A stretch of DNA of 64,000 bases from NCBI RefSeq assembly GCF_020400655.1, contig NZ_JAINRC010000001.1, positions 620,001 to 684,000 of the forward strand. Reading direction: 5' to 3'. The stretch's first letter is position 1. Each line of letters begins with the position of its first letter. A model generated the notes under the pieces. It did no database searches. It saw nothing but the letters and a program-made list of their open reading frames with translations, and had not been told where the DNA came from. Both the position numbers and the translations under genes were made by a program. Below are positions 56,050-64,000 of the stretch, in pieces. This DNA is from Streptomyces spinosus (lineage in GTDB: Bacteria; Actinomycetota; Actinomycetes; Streptomycetales; Streptomycetaceae).

Positions 56050-58593
56050 CTACAGGCGCGGGTCCACCGGCTCCGACTCCAGCGCCAGCACCCCGAACAC
56101 CGCCTCGTGCACCCGCCACAGCGGCTCCCCGCCGGCGAGCCGGTCCAGGGCCTCCAGGCCGAGGGCGTACTCGCGCAGCGCCAGGGACCGCTTGTGGTTC
56201 AGGAACCGCCGCCGCAGCCGGGCCAGGTTCTCCGGCCGGGTGTACTCGGGGCCGTAGATGATCCGCAGGTACTCACGGCCCCGGCACTTCACGCCGGGCT
56301 GCACCAGCCGCCCCTCGGGGGTGCGCACCAGCGCGCCGACCGGCTTGACGACCATGCCCTCGCCGCCCCGGCCGGTCATCTCCAGCCACCAGTCGACGCC
56401 CGCGCGGACCGACTCCGGGTCGCCGGTGTCCACGTACAGCCGCCGGGTGGTCTGGAGCAGTCCCGTGCCGTCGTGCTCCACCAGCCGGTCGATCAGGGCC
56501 AGTTGCTCGTCGTGCGGGAGCGCGGCGAGGCTGCGGCCCTGGACGGCCAGGAGCTGGAAGGGGGCCAGCCGGACGCCGTCCAGGCCCTCGGTGACCCAGC
56601 AGTAGCGGCGGTAGGCGTCGGTGAACGCCCGGGCGTCGGCGGCGCGTTCGCGCTGCCGGGTGAGCAGGGTGCCCACGCCGGCACCGCGCGCCGCCGCGGC
56701 CTCCAGGGCGGCGAGCGCACCCGGGAACACCGCGCCGGACGCGGCGCCGACGGCCGCGTACTGGCCGCGCAGCAGCCCGGTGGCCTTCAGCGACCAGGGC
56801 ATCAGCTCGGCGTCCAGCAGCAGCCAGTCCGAGTCCAGTCCGTCCCACAGACCGGCGTCCCCGATCGCCGAGCGCAGCCGTCCGAGGATCTCCTCGGTCA
56901 TCTCCGCGTCGTCGAGGAACGGCCGCCCGGTACGGGTGTAGAGCGACCCCGTGGGGCCGTCCACACCGAACCGCCTGCGTGCCGTCTCCGCGTCCCGGCA
57001 GACCAGGGCCACCGCGCGGGAGCCCATGTGCTTCTCCTCGCACACCACCCGCGCGACCCCGTCCCGCGCGTACCCCGCGAAGGCCTCCTCGGGGTGCTCG
57101 AGGTAGCCCTCGATCTGCGAGGTGGCCGTCGGTGCCATGGTCGGCGGCAGGTACGGCAGCAGGCGCGGGTCGGTCGCGAAGCGGCTCATGACCTCGAGGG
57201 CCGCCGCCGCGTTCTCCTCGCGGACGGCCACCCTGCCCGCGTGCCGGGTCTCCACGGCCCGGCGGCCGTGCACGTCCGCCAGGTCCAGCGGCCGGCCGTC
57301 CTGCCCGCCGGGCGCCTCGGTGCGCAGCGGCCGCGCCGGCTCGTACCAGACCCGCTCGGCCGGTACGTCGACCAGTTCCCGCTCCGGCCAGCGCAGCGCG
57401 GTCAGCTTGCCGCCGAAGACGGCCCCGGTGTCCAGGCAGATGGTGTTGTTGAGCCATGTCGCCTCGGGCACGGGGGTGTGGCCGTAGACCACCGCGGCCC
57501 GGCCCCGGTAGTCCTCCGCCCACGGGTAGCGCACCGGCAGCCCGAACTCGTCGGTCTCGCCGGTGGTCTCCCCGTACAGGGCGTGCGAGCGGACCCGGCC
57601 GGAGGTGCGGCCGTGGTACTTCTCCGGCAGGCCGGCGTGGCAGACCACGAGCCGGCCGCCGTCCAGGACGTAGTGGCTGACCAGTCCGTCGATGAACTCC
57701 CGCACCTCGGCCCGGAACCCCTCGCTCTCGGCCTCCATCTGCGCGATGGTCTCGGCGAGTCCGTGGGTGTGCTGGACCCGGCGGCCCTTGAGGTGGCGGC
57801 CGTACTTGTTCTCGTGGTTGCCGGGGACGCACAGGGCGTTGCCCGACTTCACCATGGACATCACCCGGCGCAGCACACCGGGGCTGTCCGGGCCGCGGTC
57901 GACCAGGTCGCCGACGAACACGGCGGTACGGCCGTCGGGGTGCGCCCCGTCCGCGTACCCCAGCTTGGCCAGCAGCGCCTCCAGTTCCGCGGAGCAGCCG
58001 TGGACGTCGCCGATGATGTCGAACGGGCCGGTGAGGTGGGTCAGGTCGTTGTAGCGCCTCTCGGTGACGACGGTGGCGTTCTCCACCTCCTGTGTCCCGC
58101 GCAGCACATGCACCTTGCGGAAGCCCTCGCGCTCCAGGTGGCGCAGCGAGCGGCGCAGTTCGCGGATGTGCCGCTGGATGACCCGGCGGGGCATGTCGGC
58201 GCGGTCGGTGCGGGCCGCGTTGCGCTCGGCGCACACCTCCTCCGGCACGTCCAGCACGATGGCGATGGGCAGCACGTCGTACCGCTTGGCCAGGTCGATC
58301 AGCTGACGCCGGGAGTCCTGCTGGACGCTGGTGGCGTCCACGACGGTGCGGCGGCCGGCGGCCAGCCGCTTGCCCGCGATGTAGTGCAGGACGTCGAAGG
58401 CGTCCCGGCTGGCGCTCTGGTCGTTCTCGTCGTCGGCGACCAGACCGCGGCAGAAGTCGGAGGAGATCACCTCGGTGGGCTTGAAGTGCCGCCGGGCGAA
58501 CGTGGACTTGCCGGAGCCGGAGGCGCCGACGAGGACGACGAGGGACAGGTCGGTGACGGGGAGTTCCCGTCCCGGCTCGCGGGTTCCGTTCAT
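56050..58593 (-). CDS. pnkp: Bacterial polynucleotide kinase-phosphatase Pnkp (847 aa)
   Basis: RNA end-healing and sealing enzyme. Kinase domain (about 1-170) with Walker A LVGASGSGKST; metallophosphatase domain (about 185-430) with FDIIGDVHGC, GDLVDRGPDSPG and GNHENK; ligase-like adenylyltransferase domain (about 480-845) with the nucleotidyl Lys in CEEKHMGSRAV. Works with Hen1, encoded just upstream with an ATGA overlap, to repair tRNAs cut by ribotoxins, leaving a 2'-O-methyl mark against recutting. Confidence 0.95.
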   Translation of the reverse strand: MNGTREPGRELPVTDLSLVVLVGASGSGKSTFARRHFKPTEVISSDFCRGLVADDENDQSASRDAFDVLHYIAGKRLAAGRRTVVDATSVQQDSRRQLIDLAKRYDVLPIAIVLDVPEEVCAERNAARTDRADMPRRVIQRHIRELRRSLRHLEREGFRKVHVLRGTQEVENATVVTERRYNDLTHLTGPFDIIGDVHGCSAELEALLAKLGYADGAHPDGRTAVFVGDLVDRGPDSPGVLRRVMSMVKSGNALCVPGNHENKYGRHLKGRRVQHTHGLAETIAQMEAESEGFRAEVREFIDGLVSHYVLDGGRLVVCHAGLPEKYHGRTSGRVRSHALYGETTGETDEFGLPVRYPWAEDYRGRAAVVYGHTPVPEATWLNNTICLDTGAVFGGKLTALRWPERELVDVPAERVWYEPARPLRTEAPGGQDGRPLDLADVHGRRAVETRHAGRVAVREENAAAALEVMSRFATDPRLLPYLPPTMAPTATSQIEGYLEHPEEAFAGYARDGVARVVCEEKHMGSRAVALVCRDAETARRRFGVDGPTGSLYTRTGRPFLDDAEMTEEILGRLRSAIGDAGLWDGLDSDWLLLDAELMPWSLKATGLLRGQYAAVGAASGAVFPGALAALEAAAARGAGVGTLLTRQRERAADARAFTDAYRRYCWVTEGLDGVRLAPFQLLAVQGRSLAALPHDEQLALIDRLVEHDGTGLLQTTRRLYVDTGDPESVRAGVDWWLEMTGRGGEGMVVKPVGALVRTPEGRLVQPGVKCRGREYLRIIYGPEYTRPENLARLRRRFLNHKRSLALREYALGLEALDRLAGGEPLWRVHEAVFGVLALESEPVDPRL

Positions 58594-60056
58594 GCGGCCT
58601 TCGCCTCCTTCTCGGTGTCGTCACGGTGGAACACGGCCATCTGGGTGGGTGGGCCGACCTCGGGGTCGTCCGGGCCGACGGGAACGAACTCGACGTCGTA
58701 GCCGTGGCGTCCGGCCACCGCCGCCGCCCAGGCGCGGAACTCCTCGCGGGTCCACTCGAAGCGGTGGTCGCCGTGCCGGGCGTGTCCGGCGGGCAGGCTG
58801 TCCCAGCGGACGTTGTACTCGACGTTCGGGGTGGTCACGACGACCGTGCGGGGGCGCGCGTGCCCGAACACGGAGTACTCCAGGGCGGGCAGCCGGGGCA
58901 GGTCGACGTGTTCGATCACCTCGCTGAGCACGGCGGCGTCGTACCCCTTGAGCCGGTTGTCGGTGTAGGCGAGGGAGCCCTGGACGAGCCGGACGCGGGC
59001 CGCCTGCCGCTCCCCCATCCGGTCGAGCCCGATCCGCCGTGCCGCGATGGTCAGGGCCCGTACGGACACGTCCACGCCGACGATCTCGGTGAACCGGGTG
59101 TCCTTGAGCAGCGCCCGCACCAACTGGCCCTGGCCGCAGCCGAGGTCGAGGACGCGTGCGGCACCGCAGGCGTGCAGCGCGGTGAGGATCGCCGCCCGGC
59201 GCCGCTCCGCGAGCGGGGCCGGCTTCTCCTCCGTCTCGGTCTCCTCCGCGACGGCGTTGTCGATGTCCTCGACCTCGCTGTCGTCGGCCTCGGCCAGCCG
59301 CACCAGCTCCAGCCGCTCGCGTGCCTGCCGGGTCAGCGACCAGCGCCGGGACAGATAGCGGCTGGTGATGAGCTGCTGCTCCGGGTGGCCGGCCAGCCAG
59401 CCCTCACCGGCGCGCAGCAGCTTGTCGACCTCGTCGGCGGAGACCCAGTAGTGCTTGGCGTCGTCCAGCACCGGCAGCAGGACGTACAGGTGGCGCAGCG
59501 CCTCGGCGAGGGTCAGTCGCTCCGACTCCAGCACCAGCCGGACGTACCGCGAGTCGCCCCATTCCGGGAACGCGGTGTCGAGCGGCACGGGGTCGGCGGT
59601 GACCGTCCAGCCGAGCGGTTCGAAGAGCCGTCGTACGAGGCCGGCTCCGCCGCGGGCGGGCAGCGCCGGGACCTCGACGCGCAGCGGCAGCGGGTCCGCC
59701 GCCCGCTCGGGGCGGGCCTGGCACACACCGCGCAGGGCGCTGGAGAAGACGGTGCTCAGCGCGACGGCGAGGAGCGAGGAGGCCGCGTAGGGGCGGTCGT
59801 TGACGTACTGCGCGAGGGCCGCGTCGGGGGCGCCGCCGCGGCCCTTGCCCTTGCCCCGGCGGAGCAGTGCGAGGGTGTCGGTCTCCAGCAGCAGGGCGGC
59901 CGTGCAGCGTTCGGTGTCCGCCTCGGGGTAGAAGACGTGCGCCGTGCCGTACGACGTGGAGAACGCCTGCGCCTTGTCGGGGTGCTTGTGCAGCAGGTAC
60001 CCGAGGTCGGTGGCCGGGTTCCCCGCCGTGCCGGTGGTGGAGATCGTCAGGAACAT
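58590..60056 (-). CDS. hen1: Bacterial Hen1: 3'-terminal RNA ribose 2'-O-methyltransferase (488 aa)
   Basis: N-terminal half (about 1-240) is the Hen1-specific domain that binds and activates Pnkp (MFLTISTTGTAGNPATDLGYLLHKHP). C-terminal half (about 270-480) is the methyltransferase: VLDLGCGQGQLVRALL binds SAM, and the metal ligands are in SEVIEHVDLPRL and HGDHRFEWTREEF (Glu, His, His). It adds a 2'-O-methyl at the broken RNA end before Pnkp seals it. Overlaps the pnkp start by four bases. Confidence 0.95.
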   Translation of the reverse strand: MFLTISTTGTAGNPATDLGYLLHKHPDKAQAFSTSYGTAHVFYPEADTERCTAALLLETDTLALLRRGKGKGRGGAPDAALAQYVNDRPYAASSLLAVALSTVFSSALRGVCQARPERAADPLPLRVEVPALPARGGAGLVRRLFEPLGWTVTADPVPLDTAFPEWGDSRYVRLVLESERLTLAEALRHLYVLLPVLDDAKHYWVSADEVDKLLRAGEGWLAGHPEQQLITSRYLSRRWSLTRQARERLELVRLAEADDSEVEDIDNAVAEETETEEKPAPLAERRRAAILTALHACGAARVLDLGCGQGQLVRALLKDTRFTEIVGVDVSVRALTIAARRIGLDRMGERQAARVRLVQGSLAYTDNRLKGYDAAVLSEVIEHVDLPRLPALEYSVFGHARPRTVVVTTPNVEYNVRWDSLPAGHARHGDHRFEWTREEFRAWAAAVAGRHGYDVEFVPVGPDDPEVGPPTQMAVFHRDDTEKEAKAA

Positions 60057-60146
60057 ACTGCCGAGTCTCCCCGGCCGGAACCTCTGCGACCACAGGTTTT
60101 CCGTGCGGCGGCCCGCCGGCCCGGCCGTGCGGCCCGGTCCGCCCGC

Positions 60147-61088
60147 TCAGGCCGCGTCGTCGACGATCTTCCGCGCCCTCGCCATGGCCCGCCGGTCGTC
60201 GGCGAGCCGTGCGTCCAGCGCCTTCTTGTTCTTGCTGATGGCGGTCTTCTGCGCGCGGCTCTCGATGGCGTGCACGGCCTGGATGAAGCCGGTGTCGAGC
60301 TTGCACCGGGCGTCCGCGGCGGCGGTCTTCTTCTCCTTCTCCGACGGCTTGTCACCGCGGAACCAGTCGGAGTCGGTGGACGCCTGGTCCGGGTCGGAGT
60401 AGCGGAAGCCCTTGTCCTTCATGCAGGTGGACCATTCGCGCTCGGCCTTCTTCCAGGCGGGGTTCTTCCGCGCTTGCTTGTGCGCCTGGTACCAGTACTG
60501 CGCGGGGAGCGAGTAGTAGCCGCTGAGCCGCACGCCGCCGATCTTCGCCGGCTTGGGTTCGGGGCCGTAGATCTTCCGGACGGCCTCGCCCATGCATCCC
60601 TTCGCCGGGATGGGGTGGCCGTGCGCCCGGTGGCTGTCGCCGGACTCGAACGTGCCGGTGAGGGCCGCGTACTGGTCGGCGGGCCACTCCATGGGCTGGT
60701 CGTCGGACTCGTCGCGCACCACGTTGTGGTAGCCGTGCTCGGCCGCCAGGCCGGGGTCGTCCACACCGTACGGGCTGTCGTCGCCGACCTTGCCGCCGCC
60801 CACGAAGGTGCCCTGCCGGACCGGGTAGGTCGACTCGACGGTCCTGATGTCGAGTGTCCTGAAACCGGTGAACCCGAGCCGGACCATGCACCGCTTCGCG
60901 AGGATCCACTGTGCCGTGCCGACGGCCTTGCCGTCGCGGGACGTCGCGTCCGCTACGTAGGCGTTCAGCGGGAACGACTTCATCGTGTTGAGGCGGTGGG
61001 CCTCGTCGCCGGGGTCGTCGTCGCCGACGAACTGGCACGCCGACACGGCGAGCAGGCCGGTGAGGGCAAGGGGGAGGATTTTACGCAC
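60147..61088 (-). CDS. Putative lipoprotein (313 aa)
   Basis: Signal sequence with lipobox LLAVSAC, then a Lys/Asp-rich secreted protein with repeated Trp and Tyr and several Cys (CMVRLGF, KGCMGEAV, WSTCMKDKGF, ARCKLDTGF). I recognise no named domain. The spacing of CM...K motifs resembles actinobacterial secreted proteins of unknown function. The GTG 61088 start is chosen to give the best signal peptide; ATG 61115 would add nine residues. A perfect palindrome GGTCATATGACC (61091-61102) sits where the ribosome binding site should be. Confidence 0.65.
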   Translation of the reverse strand: MRKILPLALTGLLAVSACQFVGDDDPGDEAHRLNTMKSFPLNAYVADATSRDGKAVGTAQWILAKRCMVRLGFTGFRTLDIRTVESTYPVRQGTFVGGGKVGDDSPYGVDDPGLAAEHGYHNVVRDESDDQPMEWPADQYAALTGTFESGDSHRAHGHPIPAKGCMGEAVRKIYGPEPKPAKIGGVRLSGYYSLPAQYWYQAHKQARKNPAWKKAEREWSTCMKDKGFRYSDPDQASTDSDWFRGDKPSEKEKKTAAADARCKLDTGFIQAVHAIESRAQKTAISKNKKALDARLADDRRAMARARKIVDDAA

Positions 61089-61090
61089 GC

Positions 61091-61102
61091 GGTCATATGA
61101 CC
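61091..61102. promoter_or_regulatory. 12-base perfect palindrome next to the lipoprotein start
   Basis: GGTCATATGACC. It lies directly upstream of GTG 61088. It may be an operator or chance. Confidence 0.25.
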
Positions 61103-61250
61103 AGGCAGGGATCATGTGCGCTGTGACGGAAGCCACAGTTCCGGCACATGGTGTTCACAGCAGGCCCATGTGATCTCGGTTACGGCCGCCCCGCCCCGGC
61201 GTCTGATGGAGTGAGCCCTCGTCAACTGACCACTGACTGAAGGGGGAACC

Positions 61251-62207
61251 ATGACCAACGGCCAGGGAACCCGGGTACGCCGGAGAGCCGCCGTCGCCGC
61301 GGCGGCCGGTGCCGTCCTCGGGGCGGGCGTCCTCGCGACCGCTCCCGCCCAGGCGGCCACGGCACCGGCCGCGGCCGCCGCCCAGCGCTCCGCCGCCGCG
61401 GCACCGCAGGTGTCGGCGCAGGGCGCGTACGCCATGAACCCGGCGACCGGCAAGCAGCTCTTCGGCAAGGCGCCGGACGGGCGGCTGCGGACCGGCTCCA
61501 CGACGAAGATCATGACGGCGCTCGTGGTGCTGTCGCAGCGGAACGTGGACCTCGGGAAGAAGGTGAAGATCAAGAAGGAGTACACCGACTACGTCATCGA
61601 CCCGGTGACGCACGTCCAGCGCTACTCGAGCGCCAACCTGATCCTCGGCGACTCGATGACGACGGGCGACCTGCTGTACGGCCTGCTGCTCCCCTCGGGC
61701 TGCGACGCGGCCTACGCGCTCGCGGACACCTACGGGACGGGCTCGACGACGGCCCTGCGGACCAGGTCGTTCATCGGCAAGATGAACGCCAAGGCGCGCG
61801 AACTCGGCCTGAAGAACACCCACTTCGACTCCTTCGACGGGGTGTCCAACGGGAAGAACTACTCCTCGCCCCGCGACCTGGCCAGGCTGGCCGGGGTCGC
61901 GCTGAAGAACAAGACGTTCAAGAAGGTCGTCGGCACCAGGGTCTACGACGACATGCGGTCGTACCGGCCCGGCGGCGGAACGCACGCCATGAAGCCGTGG
62001 GACAACTCGAACAAGCTCCTCGCCTCCTACCGCGGCGCCTTCGGCGTGAAGACCGGCTCCGGTCCGGAGGCGAAGTTCTGCCTGGTGTTCGCGGCCACCC
62101 GTGGTACGAGGACGGTCGTGGGCACGATCCTCGCGGACACGTCGGCGGACCAGCGTTTCAAGGACGCGGCGAAGATCCTGGACTACGGCTTCGCCCAGCG
62201 GGGCTGA
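61251..62207 (+). CDS. D-alanyl-D-alanine carboxypeptidase (318 aa)
   Basis: Serine peptidase family S11 (PBP5-like), secreted (signal about residues 1-36, Ala-rich). It trims the terminal D-Ala from peptidoglycan pentapeptides. Active-site motifs: SxxK as STTK in LRTGSTTKIMTALV; SxN-like SGC in LLPSGCDAAYAL; KTG in GVKTGSGPEA. The C-terminal extension of PBP5 is absent; there is no membrane anchor. ATG 61251 has GAAGGGGG upstream. A terminator follows. Confidence 0.92.
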   Translation: MTNGQGTRVRRRAAVAAAAGAVLGAGVLATAPAQAATAPAAAAAQRSAAAAPQVSAQGAYAMNPATGKQLFGKAPDGRLRTGSTTKIMTALVVLSQRNVDLGKKVKIKKEYTDYVIDPVTHVQRYSSANLILGDSMTTGDLLYGLLLPSGCDAAYALADTYGTGSTTALRTRSFIGKMNAKARELGLKNTHFDSFDGVSNGKNYSSPRDLARLAGVALKNKTFKKVVGTRVYDDMRSYRPGGGTHAMKPWDNSNKLLASYRGAFGVKTGSGPEAKFCLVFAATRGTRTVVGTILADTSADQRFKDAAKILDYGFAQRG

Positions 62208-62213
62208 GCCGGC

Positions 62214-62239
62214 CCGGGGGGATCCGCGGGTCCCCCCGG
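62214..62239 (+). terminator. Hairpin after the carboxypeptidase gene
   Basis: CCGGGGGGA and TCCCCCCGG pair perfectly around TCCGCGGG, 7 bases after the stop. Confidence 0.7.
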
Positions 62240-62346
62240 CACCCGCGTCGGGCCACTCCGCCGGGCCGCGCGGGCAACCCCTGCGGCTCGGGAACCCTCT
62301 CACCTTGCGGACAGACGAGGCGGGGACGTCGAAGGGAGGACCCACC

Positions 62347-62997
62347 GTGCCCCTGACCGACCGGAGGGCCAGGTGGCGGGCGTGGGCCCCGGCCGCACTG
62401 GGACTGCTCGCGCTGCTCACGGTGTCCTGCGACACCGGCGTGGGGCGGCCGCCGTCCGCCGCGCGCCCGACCTCTCCGGCCCGGTCCGCCGCCTACGACG
62501 CCGGCTGGCGGACCGGCAAGGAGATCCTCGACTCGGGCGGCAAGGGCGCGGCGGTCCGGGAAGTGGTGTGGGGCGGCTGTGTGCGCCGCTCCCTCACAGC
62601 CCGGCCGCGGGAGGTCGTGGAACGGGACCGCGGTGCCTGGGTGCTCGGCTGCCGGCACGGGGTGTCCGGGGCGCGGCACCGGCGTCCCGCGCGCCCCCTG
62701 ACCCGCCGTGAGACGGACCCCGGTCTCCTGGCCGGCTTCCGCTCCTGGGCCGCGCGGCACGGCCGGAAGGCCGCGGCGGCGGGGGCGAGCCGGGTCGTCC
62801 TGGTCCACCTCGGCGACCACGACTACGACGTCGAACTCACCGCTTCCCACGACCACGACGACCGCGGGGCGGACGCGGCGGACCTGGCCGACGCGTTCGC
62901 CGAGTGGTGGGACGGCGACGACGGGGACGCCGGCGTCGCCTGGAACCTGCTCGTCCTCACACGGGACGGCGAGCGTCTTGTGACCCGGGACCTGTGA
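62347..62997 (+). CDS. Putative lipoprotein (216 aa)
   Basis: Hydrophobic leader AWAPAALGLLALLTVSC with a lipobox-type Cys near residue 27. The rest is charged and hydrophilic with two Cys (WGGCVRR, VLGCRHGV) and an acidic Asp/His stretch (LGDHDYDVELTASHDHDDRG). No domain recognised. GTG 62347 has GGAGGA upstream. Possibly anchored outside the membrane. Confidence 0.65.
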   Translation: MPLTDRRARWRAWAPAALGLLALLTVSCDTGVGRPPSAARPTSPARSAAYDAGWRTGKEILDSGGKGAAVREVVWGGCVRRSLTARPREVVERDRGAWVLGCRHGVSGARHRRPARPLTRRETDPGLLAGFRSWAARHGRKAAAAGASRVVLVHLGDHDYDVELTASHDHDDRGADAADLADAFAEWWDGDDGDAGVAWNLLVLTRDGERLVTRDL

Positions 62998-63126
62998 CGG
63001 CCCCACCCCGCTCCGGCCGGCGCCCGGAGACCGCCCCGGCGAGTGTCCCGCGGGTCAACGGCGGCGAGGCCGAGGCCGGCGACGCCCGCGTTGATCCAGA
63101 AGCAGCCGGGGCGGGACAGGAGGGCG

Positions 63127-63158
63127 GTCCCGGGGCTCTTGGGGGCGGGCCCCGGGAC
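63127..63158. terminator. Terminator between convergent genes
   Basis: GTCCCGGGGC (63127-63136) and GCCCCGGGAC (63149-63158) pair perfectly around a 12-base loop, between the lipoprotein and the LLM oxidoreductase genes. Confidence 0.7.
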
Positions 63159-63178
63159 GGGATCGGGTCGCCGCGTGG

Positions 63179-64000
63179 CTACGACAGCTGGGACTGGACC
63201 TGGCTGGAGATCAGCTCCAGGTGGTCCAGGTCGTCGAGGTCCAGTACCTGGAGGTAGATCCGCCGGGAGCCGATCTCGGCGTACCGGCCGATCTTGTCGA
63301 CGACCTCCGCCGGGGAACCGGCCAGCCCGTTGGCCTTCAGCTCGTCCACCTCACGGCCGATCGCGGCGGCGCGGCGGGCCACCTCCTGGTCGTCCCTGCC
63401 GACGCAGACGACGAGCGCGTTGGAGTACGTCAGGTCGTCCGCGTCGCGGCCCGCCTCCACCGCCGCGGCCCGCACCCGGCCGAACTGCCGCTCGCTGTCC
63501 TCGATCGAGGCGAACGGGATGTTGAACTCGTCGGCGTACCGGGCGGCGAGCCGCGGGGTGCGGGTCGCGCCGTGGCCGCCGATCAGCACGGGGACCTTCT
63601 TCTGGGCGGGCTTGGGCAGCGCCGGCGAGTCGGTGAGGTCGTAGAACCTGCCGTGGAAGTCGAAGGTCTTGCCGGCCTCGGTCGCCCACAGCCCGGTGAC
63701 GATCGCGAGCTGCTCCTCCAGCCGCGCGAACTTCTCCTTCGGGAAGGGGATGCCGTACGCCTTGTGCTCCTCCTCGAACCAGCCCGCGCCGAGGCCGAGT
63801 TCGACCCGGCCGCCGGACATCTGGTCGGCCTGGGCGACCTGGATGGCGAGGACGCCGGGCAGCCGGAAGGTGCCGGCGGTCATCAGCGTGCCGAGACGGA
63901 TGCGCTTGGTCTCGCGGGCGAGGCCGGCCAGGGTGATCCAGGCGTCGGTCGGGCCGGGCAAACCGTCCGCGCCGCCCATGCGGAGGTAGTGGTCGGAACG
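63179..64000 (-). CDS. LLM-class F420-dependent oxidoreductase (partial, 5' end outside)
   Basis: Luciferase-like TIM-barrel oxidoreductase, probably using F420H2 (or FMNH2). GLPGPTDAWITLAGLARETKRIRLGTLMTAGTFRLPG and GRVELGLGAGWFEEEHKAYGIPFP are the usual signatures; VPVLIGGHGATRTPRLAARYADEFN follows. The frame stays open to the window edge (RSDHYLRMGG before the internal Met), so the first about 50 residues lie beyond 64000. Substrate unknown. Confidence 0.88.
   Translation of the reverse strand, partial: RSDHYLRMGGADGLPGPTDAWITLAGLARETKRIRLGTLMTAGTFRLPGVLAIQVAQADQMSGGRVELGLGAGWFEEEHKAYGIPFPKEKFARLEEQLAIVTGLWATEAGKTFDFHGRFYDLTDSPALPKPAQKKVPVLIGGHGATRTPRLAARYADEFNIPFASIEDSERQFGRVRAAAVEAGRDADDLTYSNALVVCVGRDDQEVARRAAAIGREVDELKANGLAGSPAEVVDKIGRYAEIGSRRIYLQVLDLDDLDHLELISSQVQSQLS

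Overview
The window is a high-GC actinobacterial chromosome segment, almost certainly from a Streptomyces. The third-codon-position GC is very strong, aconitase is flanked by a divergent HTH-MurA fusion gene, and there is a dasR-dasABCD-type chitosugar locus with DasR-like boxes. SARP-type winged-helix/BTAD proteins, a SpoIIE phosphatase and a short RsbW-like kinase are also present. No rRNA, tRNA, IS element, integrase or CRISPR array was seen.

Layout: 0-6 kb holds a dnaK-grpE pair and a PAS/GAF/SpoIIE/HATPase phosphatase. 6-12 kb holds aconitase (tandem iron-box-like sites upstream), an XRE-HTH/MurA-like fusion and a YbdK-type carboxylate-amine ligase. Two copies of one operator (ATCTC-N6-GAGAT) lie in the aconitase/HTH-MurA intergenic region. 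12-14 kb holds a DUF1360 membrane protein and a Rieske/DUF2231 protein. 14.5-28.9 kb is a biosynthetic cluster of two convergent, translationally coupled operons that share a 20-bp-stem terminator. The plus operon encodes a carrier-protein/Pls-like membrane synthetase, an NRPS (half C-A-T-TE), a SyrP-like dioxygenase and SbnB- and SbnA-like enzymes for 2,3-diaminopropionate. The minus operon encodes a PhyH dioxygenase, a glycosyltransferase-like protein, a PLP decarboxylase, an acetyltransferase and an MFS exporter. The product is probably a 2,3-diaminopropionate-containing (poly)amide, but this is inference.

29-34.8 kb is a das-type operon (binding protein, two permeases, beta-N-acetylhexosaminidase) with a divergent DasR-like repressor. 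34.9-35.5 kb encodes a secreted DUF6299 protein with a Lys/Ala/Pro repeat tail; its ribosome binding site lies inside a predicted hairpin. 35.7-43.0 kb looks like an aminobenzoyl-CoA (anthranilate) degradation cluster: RidA, acyl-CoA dehydrogenase, CoA ligase, PaaX-type regulator, FAD-monooxygenase/OYE fusion and enoyl-CoA hydratase. The same 29-bp operator-like element lies in two of its promoter regions. 43.3-47.6 kb has an RsbW-like kinase, an amino-acid permease, ornithine carbamoyltransferase and arginine deiminase.

47.8-60.1 kb looks like a defence or stress island. It has a SARP-like regulator fused to a ThsA-type macro domain and a transmembrane ThsA-type macro protein. A three-gene operon then encodes two membrane proteins and a TIR protein. 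The C-terminus of the middle protein and the N-terminus of the TIR protein carry nearly the same Asn-rich motif, as in prion-like (amyloid) signalling pairs. Next come a small RiPP system (28-residue precursor, B12-type radical SAM enzyme, DUF5825 partner) and the Pnkp-Hen1 RNA repair pair. The window ends with a lipoprotein, a D,D-carboxypeptidase, another lipoprotein and a truncated F420-dependent (LLM) oxidoreductase gene.
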